The notes beneath the pieces are model-generated. The model was not told where the DNA came from and did no database searches. It worked only from the letters and a program-made list of their open reading frames with translations. A program made the position numbers and the translations under genes. Shown here piece after piece: positions 1 to 12,570 of a stretch of DNA of 64,000 nt (within the stretch, counting starts at the first letter, position 1; each line of letters opens with the position of its first letter). The DNA comes from Callaeas wilsoni (taxonomy: Eukaryota > Chordata > Aves > Passeriformes > Callaeidae), in NCBI GenBank assembly GCA_013398955.1, contig VWPU01017834.1, positions 62,001 to 126,000 of the forward strand, written 5' to 3'.

Positions 1-3000
1 TCATCAACTCCAGCAAGAGGAGTCAGAAGGCTCAATTATGAAAGTCTAGTAACGGTGAATCCTAAAATACTCCCTGATTTCCCAATTTGCTCTTTCTGGT
101 TTGAGAGCCGGAGAGGCACTGGTGAGGTAGAGTCAGATGTTCAGTCAAATGACTTCAAAGTAACAAGTTACCACACATCAAGGCCATGGTAAATGTTCTT
201 GTGAGAGCTCTAAGCCAAAGGCAGATGCCTGATGAATTGAGACAATTTAGTCCAGAGTGGAAGGGAGCTGTGTGCAGCCATGGACACTGCTTTGGAGCCA
301 ACATTATCTCACTCATCAGTACTGCTCCTACACCTGAGTGTTGTCACACACAGAAGCAGAAACATTCGCCGTTGTGTCCTTGTACCTCATTTCACCTCTA
401 GGATTGTGTATAAGCCATATTTCCATGCAAAAAGACATTGTCAAAGGGGCCTAAAGAGGTAAAAATATCTGAAGTCTACTGAAATTCAGTGCAAATTGAA
501 TGTTTAACAGATTAAGACCCCAATTAAATTATCAAGGACTCAGAAAAACCCCACAGATATTGCTGGTGTAAATTGATGTAATTGCATAGTACCAAGTCCC
601 AGTTTAACTTCACCCATAATCTCACTTTGTTCTGTAAAACACATAGTTTACCTAAGATTTTAAAAGCAATTCATTTCTCTTGACAGATAAGACATTACAT
701 TATTTTCTTACATTTGGATTGTCATCAGTCATCAAGTCAGAGATAACCCAAAGTCATTATACCAAGTACTTGTAATTTTCCCCCTCAGAAAAAAAGCACT
801 GAATCCTCTCCCCAGCTGACTTTTCTCTAGGTACAGGAATACAAAACCCAATAGCGAGAAGCTCAGCATTTGCACTGACAGCTGCACAGGGCTCAGTGTT
901 ATCATAAATGAATATGACTTTCCCAGAAAAATGAATTGGGACATTCAGTGTGTGCTTACAAGGTTATTGAAGGAAGGCTCACTGGGAAGTCTTATGATGG
1001 TCTACACTGAATTTCTACAGGGCACCCCCTTGAAACAAGGGTTGGGATTGGAGATGCGCCACATTATTAATAAAGGCTGCGATGCTTCTGCAGCACTTAT
1101 CAACTAGTAAACTTTTTATGCAAAATATGAATATTCCTGAGACTGTATTTTGGCCTTACCGATCTGCCTGGTGACATCGCTCCAAGCAGCATGTGAAGTT
1201 TTCTAGTTTGCTCTGGGGACAGCTAAGACAGTGCTGAGACACAGACTTTGATGGAGACTTACAGTATCCATCAAACACTTTATTGGCCAAAGGAGAGCCA
1301 AGGATTAGAGGCTTAATCCTTGAAGCAAATTTTATTTCCTAACTTTTATTTTGCCCACAAAACAAAGTCCCTATAAACCCAGCCTTAGGATTTACTGAAT
1401 GCATTTTTCCAGCTTGAAAGCAAATCTTTAACTCTCTATCCTTCATTTTATGAGACACTGTGAGTTCATCAGAGCCCTCCAGTACAGGCTTGAGACTCAG
1501 CTTCTTTTGTACTTGACTTGCCTTGACCAAAAGGTCTCAAGAGCATGGGCAGGATCTCAGGAATGCCGGGCCTGAGAGTGGCAAAGAGCGGGGTTGAAAA
1601 TAGAATTAGATCAGAAATAAGAATTTGCAATTATTTACTTATCAATATTCTGGTTCAAGCTGCAGTGAAGCACTGAGGAACTGTTTTTGGATGTTAACGG
1701 TGCCCACTGCTCTGCTCATTACGTTCTTTTGCATTATGTATCTTTGTACACTGAATAAAATTTACAGCCCAGCAGCCCTCTAAGGACAAGAGATGAAGGC
1801 ACTTCCTCCTGCATTTGAGGTAGCTTGGGAGGGCAACCGAGCAGCTGAGCAACAGGAAATGCTGAGGAATTAAATGGCACATACTTATTCCCAGGACTGA
1901 TCAGGAAATTCTCTGATTTAATCACCTGATTTTTAAGAGGAGACCATTTTGGTGGAACAGCACAAGAGAGCAGATGTAATATTGTGCTTGAACCCCCTTT
2001 TTGAAGGCCTGGAATTTGTATGCTAACAGGACAAGATTTAAATATTCAGCTAACACAATGAAACTAAAGCTGTGTAATGGTTCCAGCCCTCCAGTTTAGG
2101 TGGCAACTATATTTTAGAGCATGAAAAGCAGTGTCAGGAGAGACAGTAAAGTTAAACACAGCAAAAAGTAGAAAAAACAAATTTACTATACCAATATGTA
2201 ATTATCTACCCAAAGAGTAGGGCAAGGGAAATATAATGTCATGCTTGAGTTAACTCACAAAGTGATGCATCACAATATTTGGAAGCATTTCAATGGTACT
2301 TCATTGTTTACACATGCAAAGAGGTGTCAGTAGGAAAAAAGTTAGGTAAATCCCAGTCTGTTAGATGAATCAATGGAGCTTTTACTCACCATGACTACTG
2401 GCAACAGAAATACTCCTGAAATTATATATTTAATAGTAAAACAGATATTGAGAAAATAATGTCATCAAAACTTTTCATAAGAGAAAAAAAAAAGAGGGGA
2501 ACGAAAAGAACCTATATAGATGCAATGTAATTTTTGTACTAGTTCTTACCAAGTCTTCTAAGAAGAAATTTTGAAAAAATGCAAAAGAGTATTTTTGAAT
2601 GGATGTGTAGAGGGGAATCAGTGAGAAAAAAAGAGAGAAATTCTGTAGGTTTCAAGGAAATTCAGCCTGGTGTCCATGTGTACCCACAGGAAATACAAGT
2701 ACAGCACAGGAGAATATGCGTTTGTAGTTACTGAGGTTTCCGAAGCAGGACTGACTGCAAAGGCATGTCCCATAGCAGCCAGCACAAACTGTACTCTAAA
2801 CTGGAAATGACAGGAGAGCACTTTCAGCCTGTCTATAGCACATTATGGGAACAGCAGCAAAGCCCAGGGTTGCCTTGACCTAAAGAAAAGCCAAATACTT
2901 TGGCAGAACATACTGTAGGTTCTTCCTAATATGGAAACTTCTTCTGATCTCTGGGCATATTTCAGCAGAACTATTTTTAAACATAATGTTCACGCTTTTC

Positions 3001-4049
3001 AAGTACTTTTCTTTGCTTGGGGAGCAGAAAAAATGGAGAGAGTGTAGTAATTCCCATTGTTTTTTTCCATTTTCCAAACAGGATGTTCCTGGTTTCAGGA
3101 ATATCAAATGACACTACTGAGAGATAACAACCATATTTCTTTGCTCCCTACAGATTTTTTTTTTTTTTTTAAGAAGGAAAACAAAAAGTTAGGATTCTTT
3201 ATTTCCCTTCCTCGAACTCAATAACAGAACTTATCATAATCTAGTCTGGAAAAAGTAGCAGAACTTTTAAAGAATTATTATCCCTCATTATTTTCCAGCT
3301 CTCTGAGAACTCATACATAATTTTCTGTAGGAAGACATTAATTCCAGCACCTGGAGCCCTACAGTGGCATTAGAACAGCATTTAGTCATCTCTGTGTATA
3401 TATAAGGATTTTAAATGATACTGAAATTATTAATATACCTTCTGAGTGCTTCTGTGTAAAAAATATAACTGCAGATACAGAAGATGGAACTGGGCACTCG
3501 GACTAACTGACACTGGTTAATTGTCACCATGAGCACAGTTCCAAGGCTGCTGACAGTCCAGACCCAATTATATGAGTCATGCCAAGCACTTGCAATATAG
3601 GACACTTGATTTATTCTGCAACACAAAAACATCCTGTGTCTAGAAACACTTAAACTTTCAGAGTCCATTGGTTACAAACATACCTGATGCAGAAAAGATA
3701 TTTTTCCTCTGATTTTCTTCATAGCTAGGTCCTGGTAATGGAAGAATAAGATCAGGCTTTCCTAGCTTTATGATCATTCTCAAGAACTGGCGTGGACCAA
3801 GGAACAGTCCCAATGGCCAATCTGAATGTGGTATCTCTGGTAAAAAACTTCAGCTGTATGGACAATGGCCCTGTCCTACCAGTTGGCTTCAGGGCCAAAG
3901 AACATTCTCGGGTCACTTTTATTTACTAGAGCAGATGCAGCTGTGGTGGAGCACAGCCACTGCAGAAGTCTTGATTCCAGTTATTTTGCTGGCCTGTGAC
4001 GCAGATTGATTCAAATTTGCTTAATTTAATGTCCTTGATTTGCTTATTT
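1..4049. other. Gene-free unique sequence
   Basis: No open frame here exceeds about 85 codons and none shows a recognisable domain. The stretch is AT-rich, with short A- or T-runs such as the 14-16 base T-run near 3156-3170. A passage near 560-590 faintly recalls old amniote repeats, but I could not place it. I see no CR1 tail, LTR or RNA gene in this part. Confidence 0.6.
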
Positions 4050-4605
4050 AATGTAACATAAGAACATAAAAAGCCCTTTCTGGGTCAGTCCAAAATCTTT
4101 CTCTAACAATGAGAAAAAGCTTAGAGTTGAGTTTAAGGACAGGACAAATGTAGCAGAACTTGCCAAGAATTCTCTCTTCAGTTCCAGTCATTTCAAGTTC
4201 AGGGGCTGCCCAAGCCAGAAACACTTAGCATTCAATCACTCCCTAACAAATGGCTCTTCTGTCGGGGTGAAGCTGGAGAAGCCTTTGGACCCCCCCAGAA
4301 TCTTGCAGCATTGTCTGTGTCTTACCTTCCTTCCCTTTGTGTGAGAATGAGTCTCTTTGTCTGCTTTCAGTCTGCATACGGCTAGTTTGATTTGATATCA
4401 TTGTACTGCAACAGGGAACATTGACTGATCACTCTCTGTTTATCCTTTCCATGTAACTCGTGATTTTATAGATCACTTTCCTTTGGGGCACCTTAATTGA
4501 TTCATTTTCCAGGAAAGAGCATATATTTGGTGATTCTTCCCTCAGATGCCATTTCATAGTTCTGTCACTTGTGTACTCCTTCTCTATTTCCAGTTCTTCT
4601 TATCC
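4050..4605 (-). mobile_element. Ancient CR1/L3-like LINE fragment
   Basis: This is a heavily decayed non-LTR retrotransposon remnant. Read on the plus strand it opens with an 'acataagaacat...ctgggtcag' block (about 4058-4090), and near 4455-4475 it carries a 'cgtgattttatagatcac' block. Both are landmarks, in the right order, of the old CR1/L3 elements widespread in turtles, crocodiles and birds, in antisense orientation. Between them lie further blocks that fit the same family (about 4137-4220). No reading frame survives. The divergence implies insertion long before the young CR1 copies elsewhere in the window. The match is from memory; the exact subfamily and both ends are uncertain. It runs directly into a pyrimidine tract. 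Confidence 0.65.
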
Positions 4606-4639
4606 TTCTTTTATTTTTTTCTCCTTTTTTTTTTTCCCT

Positions 4640-4671
<32 letters not shown>

Positions 4672-4672
4672 N
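4606..4672. repeat. Poly-T / pyrimidine tract ending in an N
   Basis: A T- and C-rich tract ends in an uninterrupted run of 29 T (4643-4671), followed by the only ambiguous base that I noticed in the window (4672). Such homopolymers are prone to sequencing and assembly error, so the true length is unknown. It could be the A-tail of a retrocopy on the minus strand, but the sequence beyond it does not show an obvious polyadenylation signal or a recognisable gene. Confidence 0.9.
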
Positions 4673-7600
4673 AGATAGAAAAGGTCTTTTAATCTATTCA
4701 GGATGGGAGAGATCTTGTACTGAATGTGCATGATGTCTCGCACGTGGAGTAGATGCTGCTGCAGTACAATAGGAGGGAAGAGCCCTAGATCAAAGGTAAG
4801 ATTTATGTAGCTATTCAAGTACCTTAGAAGCCAGAAGGTGACAAACAAAATTTACAGGGGCATCTCTGCAGATTAGATGCCTAACTTCTCCTGATAGTCT
4901 TACCAGCACAGCAGAATCCTTTTCATGTTGCTAATCTTTTGGATAACAGCCCATAGGTCAGTGATTAAAAGCAATCAGGGATACCATATGCACGCAGACA
5001 ACAGCACTGCTCCTTCACAGGACCAATCAGCATCCAGGCATGACATATCTGTAGCAATAGAGTGAGTCTGGCAAATAAAAGTAATGTGAATTTTGATGAT
5101 TCACAGGGAATATTCATCCTGTGAATATAAAAGAAGTAATAAAAAAATCACAAGGAAAGAAGATTCAGCAACATTGGATTAATAAACTGTAAGAAATGAG
5201 CCCGGAAAATTAATGAAGTCCTAAGAAATCTAGGAGAAAAGATAGATTGATAGACATTATATATTTCTTCCACAGACTTGTTTTTCTCTCTATCTCTTAA
5301 AGTTTAGTTAAAAGAGTAGGATGAAAAATCAGTTTAAAATTTTTGAATTTCCTCTAATTTCAATGTAGAAAGAAGGGATCATGATGAATCAGACCAGTAA
5401 AGTTTTCAGCAATTTCAAACCTCTTCAAGTACCACTGCCTTTATTATGGAGGAATGGGGACAGAAAAGATGGCCTTTGCAAGACAAGGATACAGCTGCAG
5501 AAACTTGAGTTATGAGCTCAAACTTGTATTCTCAAATTATTGAGGGTCCTTCCAGTGTCTTTAAGCTTTGGACAACTAAGTCGCCACTTTGATATGGAAC
5601 CTGTTTACAATGAAGCCAACAAACACGTCTATGCATTTTTTGGAAAGTGTTGAATTTTGTGAAAACAATTACTCTGACTTCAACAGTTCTAGTTTTTGAT
5701 GCTTATAAGGCTGAGAGGGAAAAAATGGCTGAAATTAATTCCATCTGTAGACCTGTGATACCTGTTTGTCTGTTTAAAGGGTTTAGGAGCCAGGGGTGGG
5801 CCCTGGGTGCTGGTACACAAAAAAATGATGTTCTTGGCCAGGGTTTCCCAGTGCATAAGCAAGTCTCAAAATGCAGCTTTATTTGGATTTGATGTATTTA
5901 TTTCTCATGAAAAGATTTCTGAATGTCATGCACTTTCCAGCATGTTGTGTACAGGCACACACAGAGCAGAGTAAGCTATTTTCAGCAAAACAACTTATTC
6001 GTCAAAAATTGCTGCTTTATGGTTTTTAGAAAAAATTTTCGTGCACGAAATTCACTTTTTTTTTTTTATCTGGGACTACTCTGGAATAAATGTATGCTTA
6101 GAGTGAATACAGATGGCAAAACTAGGCATTAGCTGACTGTTTGTACAAACATGCTGTAGCCTGTGGATTCCTTGCAAGCCATTTCCTGTCTTAACTGTGT
6201 GTATTGTGTTTGTACTGGGAATTTATCTTCATGCTGCTCAGTTGTAGGAGTTCACCTGGATCACAGTGTTACTTACATTTCCTAAATGGGAATGCTACAT
6301 CTTTACTCCACTGCTACACTGTGCTTTCGGTCTGTCTGAACTCCAAGCAAATATGCACCAATGATTTGGATCCTTCTCTTCCTACGAAAAGGTTGTCCTA
6401 AGAAGCATTTTCTTGCCTGAAAGTTTATATAAAATATCAACTGCAGATTTTACTGGGGAAAGGACAAAGCAAAGCAGAGAAAAGAAGAGAAGTAAATGTG
6501 TAGTAATCCTTTCATTGGTACTGTAAGGTTCATACACCTCAGATCAGTAGGGACTCCTTCTCCACATTACAGCTACATTTGGCCTTGGCTATGGAAAATG
6601 GTCCATTGGATTCAACAGCAGGGTAACTGCATGAACTCTGTGGTCTGTGGAGCTCAAAACATTGGGTTAAATGATGGGAAATTCATCAGTGGTCTTCAAA
6701 TCAGTGAATTTCAATGGGTGACTTTTTTGAATCATGGTGAAATAAATGTTTATGACTAGTTTTCCTAGATGTTGCTATAACACAATGGCTGTGGACTGTT
6801 GAACCATATGCTTTATTTCAGGCAGAATTGATGTACCTCCAAGAGAGGATTATATAATCCCCTTTCAGATCAGATGGTCTGTGAAAGTGCAGATGAATGC
6901 AGAGCACATACTGAAGAAAACTGGAAAGCAACAAGGTTTTGTGGTTAATGTTAGTGTTACTGTCTTTCGCTTATAATAAATGAGCATTAGAAAGGGTTTC
7001 ACTCACAACAAACACTTCTGATAGCATAATAGACTAAAAATTAGAGTTTTTACAGGCTCTTACTCATATAAATTATAACAGCAACTGGATACAATGTCAG
7101 GCAAATGGCTTATGCATTATATGAGTGTGTGAACCAAACACTTCTGTTGACATTATATAGAAGTCATTACACTTTCAATTGACTTATTTTGCCATTGCAA
7201 ACACTGTTATCTGCTCACTGGAAGATCTTTTTTTCCCTCTGTATTTTTCAGAGGAAAATTTTATATAGCCTTAAGAATTGTTGCCATTTATAGGATTCTA
7301 AAATAACTTTTGTATATATAGCCACATTTTTTATCTCTTTCAGTTAAAAAAAGGAACAGAATAGTTACTGAGGGGCTGCTTGCACAGTCAGTTGATAGAT
7401 GTGGATTTCTGTGTGATGTAGGAGTCCCTTTTTTTGTGTGACATATAGAATGTACTATACTTGCTGTGGAGATTACAAACACACCGTCTTTCTCTTTTAT
7501 CCTTATCATTCAATAACCCAACAATTAATTTCCATATATTCATTAATTCACACATTTATGCCACTAGTTGTCTCAAAAATTTACAGCCCTTTGGTGTAAA

Positions 7601-9334
7601 CCAGTGTGAGTGCAGAGAAAAACACGTTTCTGAAACAATGTTTAACTTTCTCTCATTTCATCAACCTATAAGAATAAAATAAAAGAACCAACAAATGCTT
7701 TGATTTTTTTTTTCTTTGTTACTTATCCTGATGTCAGAGTTACTACAAAGAATTTTTGGAATTCTGTTTTTCTGCCATGGTCCACAGCCCTACATATGTA
7801 TATGCAACTTTCTGCCACAAGACTTTTTTTTGGTGTTCACACCCCTGATTTTCTCGAAGCTGGGAACTGAGCCACGACACCTAATTGAGCACAGACTCGG
7901 CCCTGGGGACCTGATGGCCACAGCCCAGGTTGTCACACTGGTGTTCAGGAATGGGGAGAGCACAGGGACTCAGGTAAGGCTGCACAAACTCACCTGAAAG
8001 CAGGGGCAGTGCAATACTGCATGAAGGTGCTCCAGCAGACACGACAGACCTTATAGCAGAAGCCCCAGGCCAGCCAGAGCCACTTGGTTACCAACAGATA
8101 TTTGGGGACTTGTCTACTGCTGACTGCAACACAGAGCACGTGAGCTGTTTACCTGCTTCTGTGGGGGGCTGTTAGACATGATCAAAGATGCCCTTTCAAT
8201 AGTTCCACCTGCTCAGGATTAAAGATGGTCTAATTTGATGATCTACAAAATTTTGGTGTTGTAGTTCTTTAGCCAGTTTCTGGGTTTTAAAAAAACACCA
8301 TTCCATAGGTGTAATACGCTCCAAAAATTGCTCATAGAATGAAGCATTTTGTTTTGTACAGAGACAGAAATAGTAGTATGTATTCTTTTCAAGGAACTTG
8401 AATTTCAGCATTGTGCATAAAGCAAAAGATAGCATTCCAAGGTTTTCAGCTTGACAAGGAAAATATCTTCTTGACCCTTTTGTAGTTAAAAGAGAGGTCA
8501 AAAAAAAGGAGTATTTGCAACTCTTCTGTTCTCTCTATTAATCTTAGCTTTAGACTTTGACTCATAAACAAGCACGATAGGGTCCTGAACCAGGATTAAA
8601 ATGGAAGGTTGTTTTCAGAACTGGTATAGAAAAGCACTTTTTCATTTTGTGTTTGAGTGTAAATGCCTTTAAAAATGAATAGAGCCATTCGTCTAAAAAA
8701 AAAAAGAAGTATTGACATTTTTATGGAGTTGTTTTTGGAAAGATCCAACGTTTAATATTAAATTCAACATATGGTTGTGGTCAAATTGTGCTCCTACTGT
8801 GTAAAATGTATGAATAACAACTTACTGCATTCTCCTGGCTAATATACGGAGAGAAGGTTGATTAATTTAACTAGTATCCCTTAATCTCCTGCCTTGGCTT
8901 CCATCCCGTTCTGCAAGGGTTGATAAATCTTACATCCCCTGAGGAGTATTACAATTCCTAATAGTCTTATGCTATTAGGAAGAAGCAAGGCTCAACTGTA
9001 CCAAAACATCCAGCACATGAAATTGTATAAATAATTTAGCTTTTCCAGTTTAATTTTTTTTACAGCTTTTCTTTGCAGGCTACGATAAGAGATATTAGTT
9101 CAGTCAACTGTAAGTAAATAAAATAAAAAAAGGAAAATACTGTTCAGGGAAATAGTATGAAGAGGTAAGGCTGTTCTCACTGCTTCCAGCACCCTGTTGG
9201 GCTATCAAACCAAAGTCATTCATACATTTTCCTTCCTTTAAAAAAATGTATTTTAATTAGAGTGGGTATTCTCTTAGGACCATCACCTACTTTCCACATG
9301 GTATGACATGGACGGAAGAGGAAAGTTATGCACT
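4673..9334. other. Gene-free unique sequence
   Basis: AT-rich DNA without a supported gene. Open frames reach at most about 101 codons (8196-8501 minus) and have no family resemblance. A GC-richer patch lies at about 7850-8180. It includes a splice-donor-like CAGGTAAGG near 7971, but I see no convincing exon with it. A perfect 9-bp inverted repeat with a 7-base loop lies at 8956-8980. No young CR1 or LTR is visible. Confidence 0.6.
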
Positions 9335-9410
9335 GATTTCAGCATGAAGTGGGATTCCCTGTCCTGCCACGGATTTTCTGTGTGACTGTATGCAAATCAC
9401 TGCGTGGTTT
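9335..9410 (+). mobile_element. MIR-like ancient SINE fragment (central region)
   Basis: The segment reads as a diverged copy of the middle of a MIR SINE: a 'gggattccctgtcctgccac' block matching the family's 'aatcccggctctgccac', followed by 'ctgtgtgactgtatgcaaatc' where the family has 'ctgtgtgaccttgggcaagtc', in the correct order and spacing. MIR elements are tRNA-derived SINEs mobilised by L2-type LINEs, and relics occur across amniotes. This copy is short, ancient and certainly inactive. The assignment rests on the recalled consensus. Confidence 0.6.
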
Positions 9411-11335
9411 CTGGAAGGCTCAGGCAGGCAATCCACTTAAGTCGTACAAGTTCCTCTGAATCAGGTGAACCACAGCAGTTGCCTATGTTCATAGTTGTAG
9501 TCCACAGCAAATTCAGCTTGGCTTCACTTACAGTGAAGGAAATTCAAGATAAATATTATAGCCTTGCATTTGCTATAGGCTGAGTTAGCACAAGGACAGC
9601 CACCATGTCTCAGATAATGCATATTGAATTATTCAGCTGCAATATCTTGGTCATGTGACTGAGATTTATACTCATTTGTAAACTACCTTGAAGGAGAGAG
9701 CTGAAACGATAAATACATTTTTAAAAAAGCAATGAAAAGGACTGTAAAAATCTCAAAACCTAGGAACATCCCACTATTCAAGAGAGAGGCACTGTTCTCA
9801 TGCTTGGGAAGAGACAATATTAGTCATTTCTGAATAGAGATGCATTTTTTTTTCCAGCATACAGCAAAACCTGGCAAATTAGCTGATTGTTTTCCTATTA
9901 ACTAATATAAGTGATGAGTATTTTGCTTCAGGAAATATAAACATCTTTTGCATAAGATTGAATCACCTGCAACACACTAAACCCTATTGTCTCAATTCTA
10001 GCAAAATTTCTGCTGGAATTAGTGAGATTTTTAAAGGACTTGGAGCTGGCAGTATATGTTTACACAAAATAATGCTCTGACTTCAGTAACAGGTTGGACT
10101 CAATAAAGGTATGGAAACAGGGCTCGGTTCACATTTTATATTAAAAATAATGCTTTGAATTCTTATCTATTATTAAGAATTTTTTCTTCATACATAGTAA
10201 ATGAAGTCCTATCACATCTGAGATAAGAAAATAAGGTTATACCTCTGGGCGAAAAGGGACTTATAGGATTCAGGATGGGCATCTGCTAGTCAGTTACCAT
10301 GCTGTGACGTTCGGTGCAGAAGTCATGCTTGTAGTGGTTTTGGAGGATTTGGACTGGCTCTCACATAAGATGTGGATGCTATGTGCCCATGGCCTGTTGT
10401 GGTTGGGGCATGTGTCTTCTCAGGTCCCTCCTGCCTCACAGATCTTCAACCGGTGGGTGGGGAAGGGCAAAGAAGGGCTTAGTCACAGTCCAGCAGCAGT
10501 TGTGTCCCATGACATCCTGGTGTGACAATGCTACAGCAAGGTGTGAGGTGCAATGCTCCAAGAACAAGCTCCATCATGAGGTTTGGTTTGTTTTGGGACA
10601 AATTTTGTTAAACTATGGCACTTTTCAATCCCATGACGAGCAGCCAATTGTGGTGAGTGTATCTTGTGAAATAAGTGCTTTGAAAGCTCAGCTTTATGCA
10701 GTTTTGTAGGGTTTAAGTGTAAAAAACCTTCTATGGGAAGAAAGAAATGGTACAAATCCATTGGTGCACGTTTGTTGAGGCTTCTGTGACATCCAGGGAT
10801 ACATTGGGATATTGCAGAGGTTTATACATAAGGAATAGTGTAGAAAGATGAGTCCAGCAGTGTAAAGTGGGAAACGTCAGTCCATCCTGTCACATTTGTT
10901 TTCAGAGAGACCCAGAGGACTATCTGTCTATCAGAGAGACTCAGAGGACTTGGTTGTAACATTTGTACAGCCTGAGGGTGTGAGGACAACTTCAGGTCAG
11001 GAATGACACAATCCAGCTGGCCTGCCATTTGGGTCCACCTTTTACAACCTTTCTGCTAACCTCCCCAGACAATTCAAAATCCCTCTGGACACACTTCCAT
11101 ATGCATTTATTCCTACTACCAAAGGCTTGGCCCAAACCCCTGTGATTTCCCAGAGCTGTGTGACTGGTTATACAGGGTCCCCTGGGTGTCTCCAAAATTA
11201 ACTCTTACCAAAAGCCTCAAAAAACGTGTCTTACACCAGACTTCTCAAGGAGACACTTTGATGTGTTTTTCAGGTTCATGTTTTTCAGAAAACAGAATAC
11301 ATTTCCAATCTAAATTGTGGAATATAAAACTGAAT
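9411..11335. other. Gene-free sequence, unexplained GC-richer block from 10.29 kb
   Basis: The first part is AT-rich and motif-poor apart from T- or A-runs. From about 10290 to 11280 the base composition is more balanced and several overlapping open frames of 65-108 codons appear on both strands, none recognisable. Within it a 20-bp unit (tcagagagac, then C or T, then cagaggact) occurs twice, at 10902-10921 and 10931-10950. The block might be an old retroelement that I fail to recognise, or simply unique sequence. Confidence 0.5.
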
Positions 11336-11548
11336 ATCAGAATTGTAGAATGGTTTGGGTTGGAAGCGTCATTAAAGGCCATTTAGCTCCAACTTCCCTA
11401 CCTTTTTTAGAGACACCTTCCACTAGACCAGATTGATCAAAGCCCCGTGCAACCTGATCTTGAACACTTCCAGGGATGGGGCATCCACAGCTTCTCTGGG
11501 CAACCTGATCCAGTGCTTCGCCACTCTCACAATGAAGAAATATCAGTC
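11336..11548 (-). mobile_element. CR1 LINE, 5'-truncated 3' end
   Basis: The plus strand starts with 'gtagaatggtttgggttgga', the reverse complement of the end of an avian CR1. It continues through the diagnostic blocks 'ccactagaccag', 'gaacacttccagggatgggg' and 'ctctgggcaacctgatccag'. The element is therefore antisense to the window, with its 3' terminus at 11336. Only the last roughly 210 bases survive, the usual result of incomplete reverse transcription. Several substitutions and indels against the family pattern indicate that it is not recent. It is non-autonomous and carries no usable frame. Confidence 0.92.
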
Positions 11549-11974
11549 TCTTGTTCCTTTAAAAAATACAGACGTATTTATTTCCCTTTCCCTGGTTTCA
11601 TGTACATTGTATTTCATATGCTTTCGGTAATAACACCACAAAAGACTTCATAAATGCACTAGTCAGTGGGGAACGCTGTGCCTGCTTGTGATTTTACACA
11701 TCTTTTCTTTAAGCCAGAAAATCTAAATGTAAAATGTAGTATTCAGAGACGCTGAGAGGGGTTTTGTGGTGCTCTCTGGAGGATGCTGGATTCATAAAAC
11801 AATGAATGGATTACCGTCATCGATAGAGTTAGTTTTTCCATCTGTGGCAGACAGACAATACACTCTTGCTAACGTGCTTCATATTAATAAACCACACAAG
11901 TATAATTCATTACAGGTTGCAGCTATAAATCAGAAATAGCCTTCATTTTGTTCAGCTGTCAGACTGAGAGAGCA

Positions 11975-12310
11975 TCGGGGGCGGGGGCTGTTTGTAAGGA
12001 GGCCGGGGGGACTGCAGCACTTTGACCTCTCCCTGCAGTGTGAAGCATGTCACGCCAGAGCTGTCTGTGGAGACAGGTCATGTGGCTCGGTGCCCTGTCA
12101 CAAGCAAAAAGCCACCTTGTCACCTGCCATCATATTTTGTCCTGCTGTGTTGTGCTGGGAAAGAGATGCAAAGAAATGCTGCAGGAACGGTGCTGTGCGA
12201 ACGCAAGCACGGCTGCCAGCAGCCAAATCCCTCCGGCGCCCGTGCTGCTGTTGCACTGCTGCGGCTCTGGGGCTGCACGTGTGTGACACGGGCACAGACC
12301 GACCCAGAGA
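11975..12310. promoter_or_regulatory. Small CpG-enriched GC-rich patch
   Basis: Against an AT-rich background this patch is clearly GC-rich and holds around fifteen CpG dinucleotides, densest at 12195-12310 (for example in 'ctccggcgcccgtg'). It starts with a G-rich run (11976-11988, gggggcgggggct). Short open frames on both strands reflect the low stop-codon density and look like artefacts. CpG patches of this sort can mark a promoter, for instance of a noncoding transcript, or a GC-rich enhancer. I see no TATA box, first exon or initiator that settles this. It lies immediately beside the motif-rich block at 11795-11970. Confidence 0.35.
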
Positions 12311-12420
12311 CAGAACAGAACAGGGTAGGATAGCATAGAATAGCATATTTTCAGCTGTGAGTGACCTAGCATGATCAGGTATCTCAGCTGCCTGACCAAT
12401 TCAGGGCGGACCAAAAGATC
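12311..12420 (-). mobile_element. CR1 LINE 3'-end fragment, older subfamily
   Basis: The plus strand has the tail-like 'agaacagaacagg...catagaatagcatattttcag', then 'gtgacctagcatgatcagg', then 'gcctgaccaattcagggcgg' and 'accaaaag'. This series matches the antisense 3' end of an avian CR1 subfamily whose tail uses GAATA-type units. About 110 bases remain; the rest is missing. The element abuts the CpG patch upstream and is followed after about 150 bases by a MIR-like fragment. No coding capacity. Confidence 0.72.
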
Positions 12421-12570
12421 GGAATCAGTCCCAGGAATTTGCAGATATAGGTAACTTTAATCCTGACATTTTGGTGCTGTTAGACAAATTGCTTTGTACC
12501 TGATCAAAGTTCCATTAAGGCTGACGAGGATTTTGTTCTTCCCTCCCCCCGACCCTAGTGGAAGCTCTCA

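Noticed and set aside
4600..4848. Minus-strand frame ending in a lysine-rich tail
   Set aside because: The lysine run is the reverse translation of the poly-T tract and includes the ambiguous base.
7736..7980. Possible exon between an acceptor-like CAG at about 7736 and a CAGGTAAGG donor near 7971
   Set aside because: The acceptor lacks a long pyrimidine tract immediately before it, the product is unrecognised, and no partner exon is visible.
10085..10125. CR1-like 'ggttggactcaataaagg' stretch
   Set aside because: Only about 15 bases match the CR1 3' end, and neither the tail repeats nor a CR1 body flanks it.
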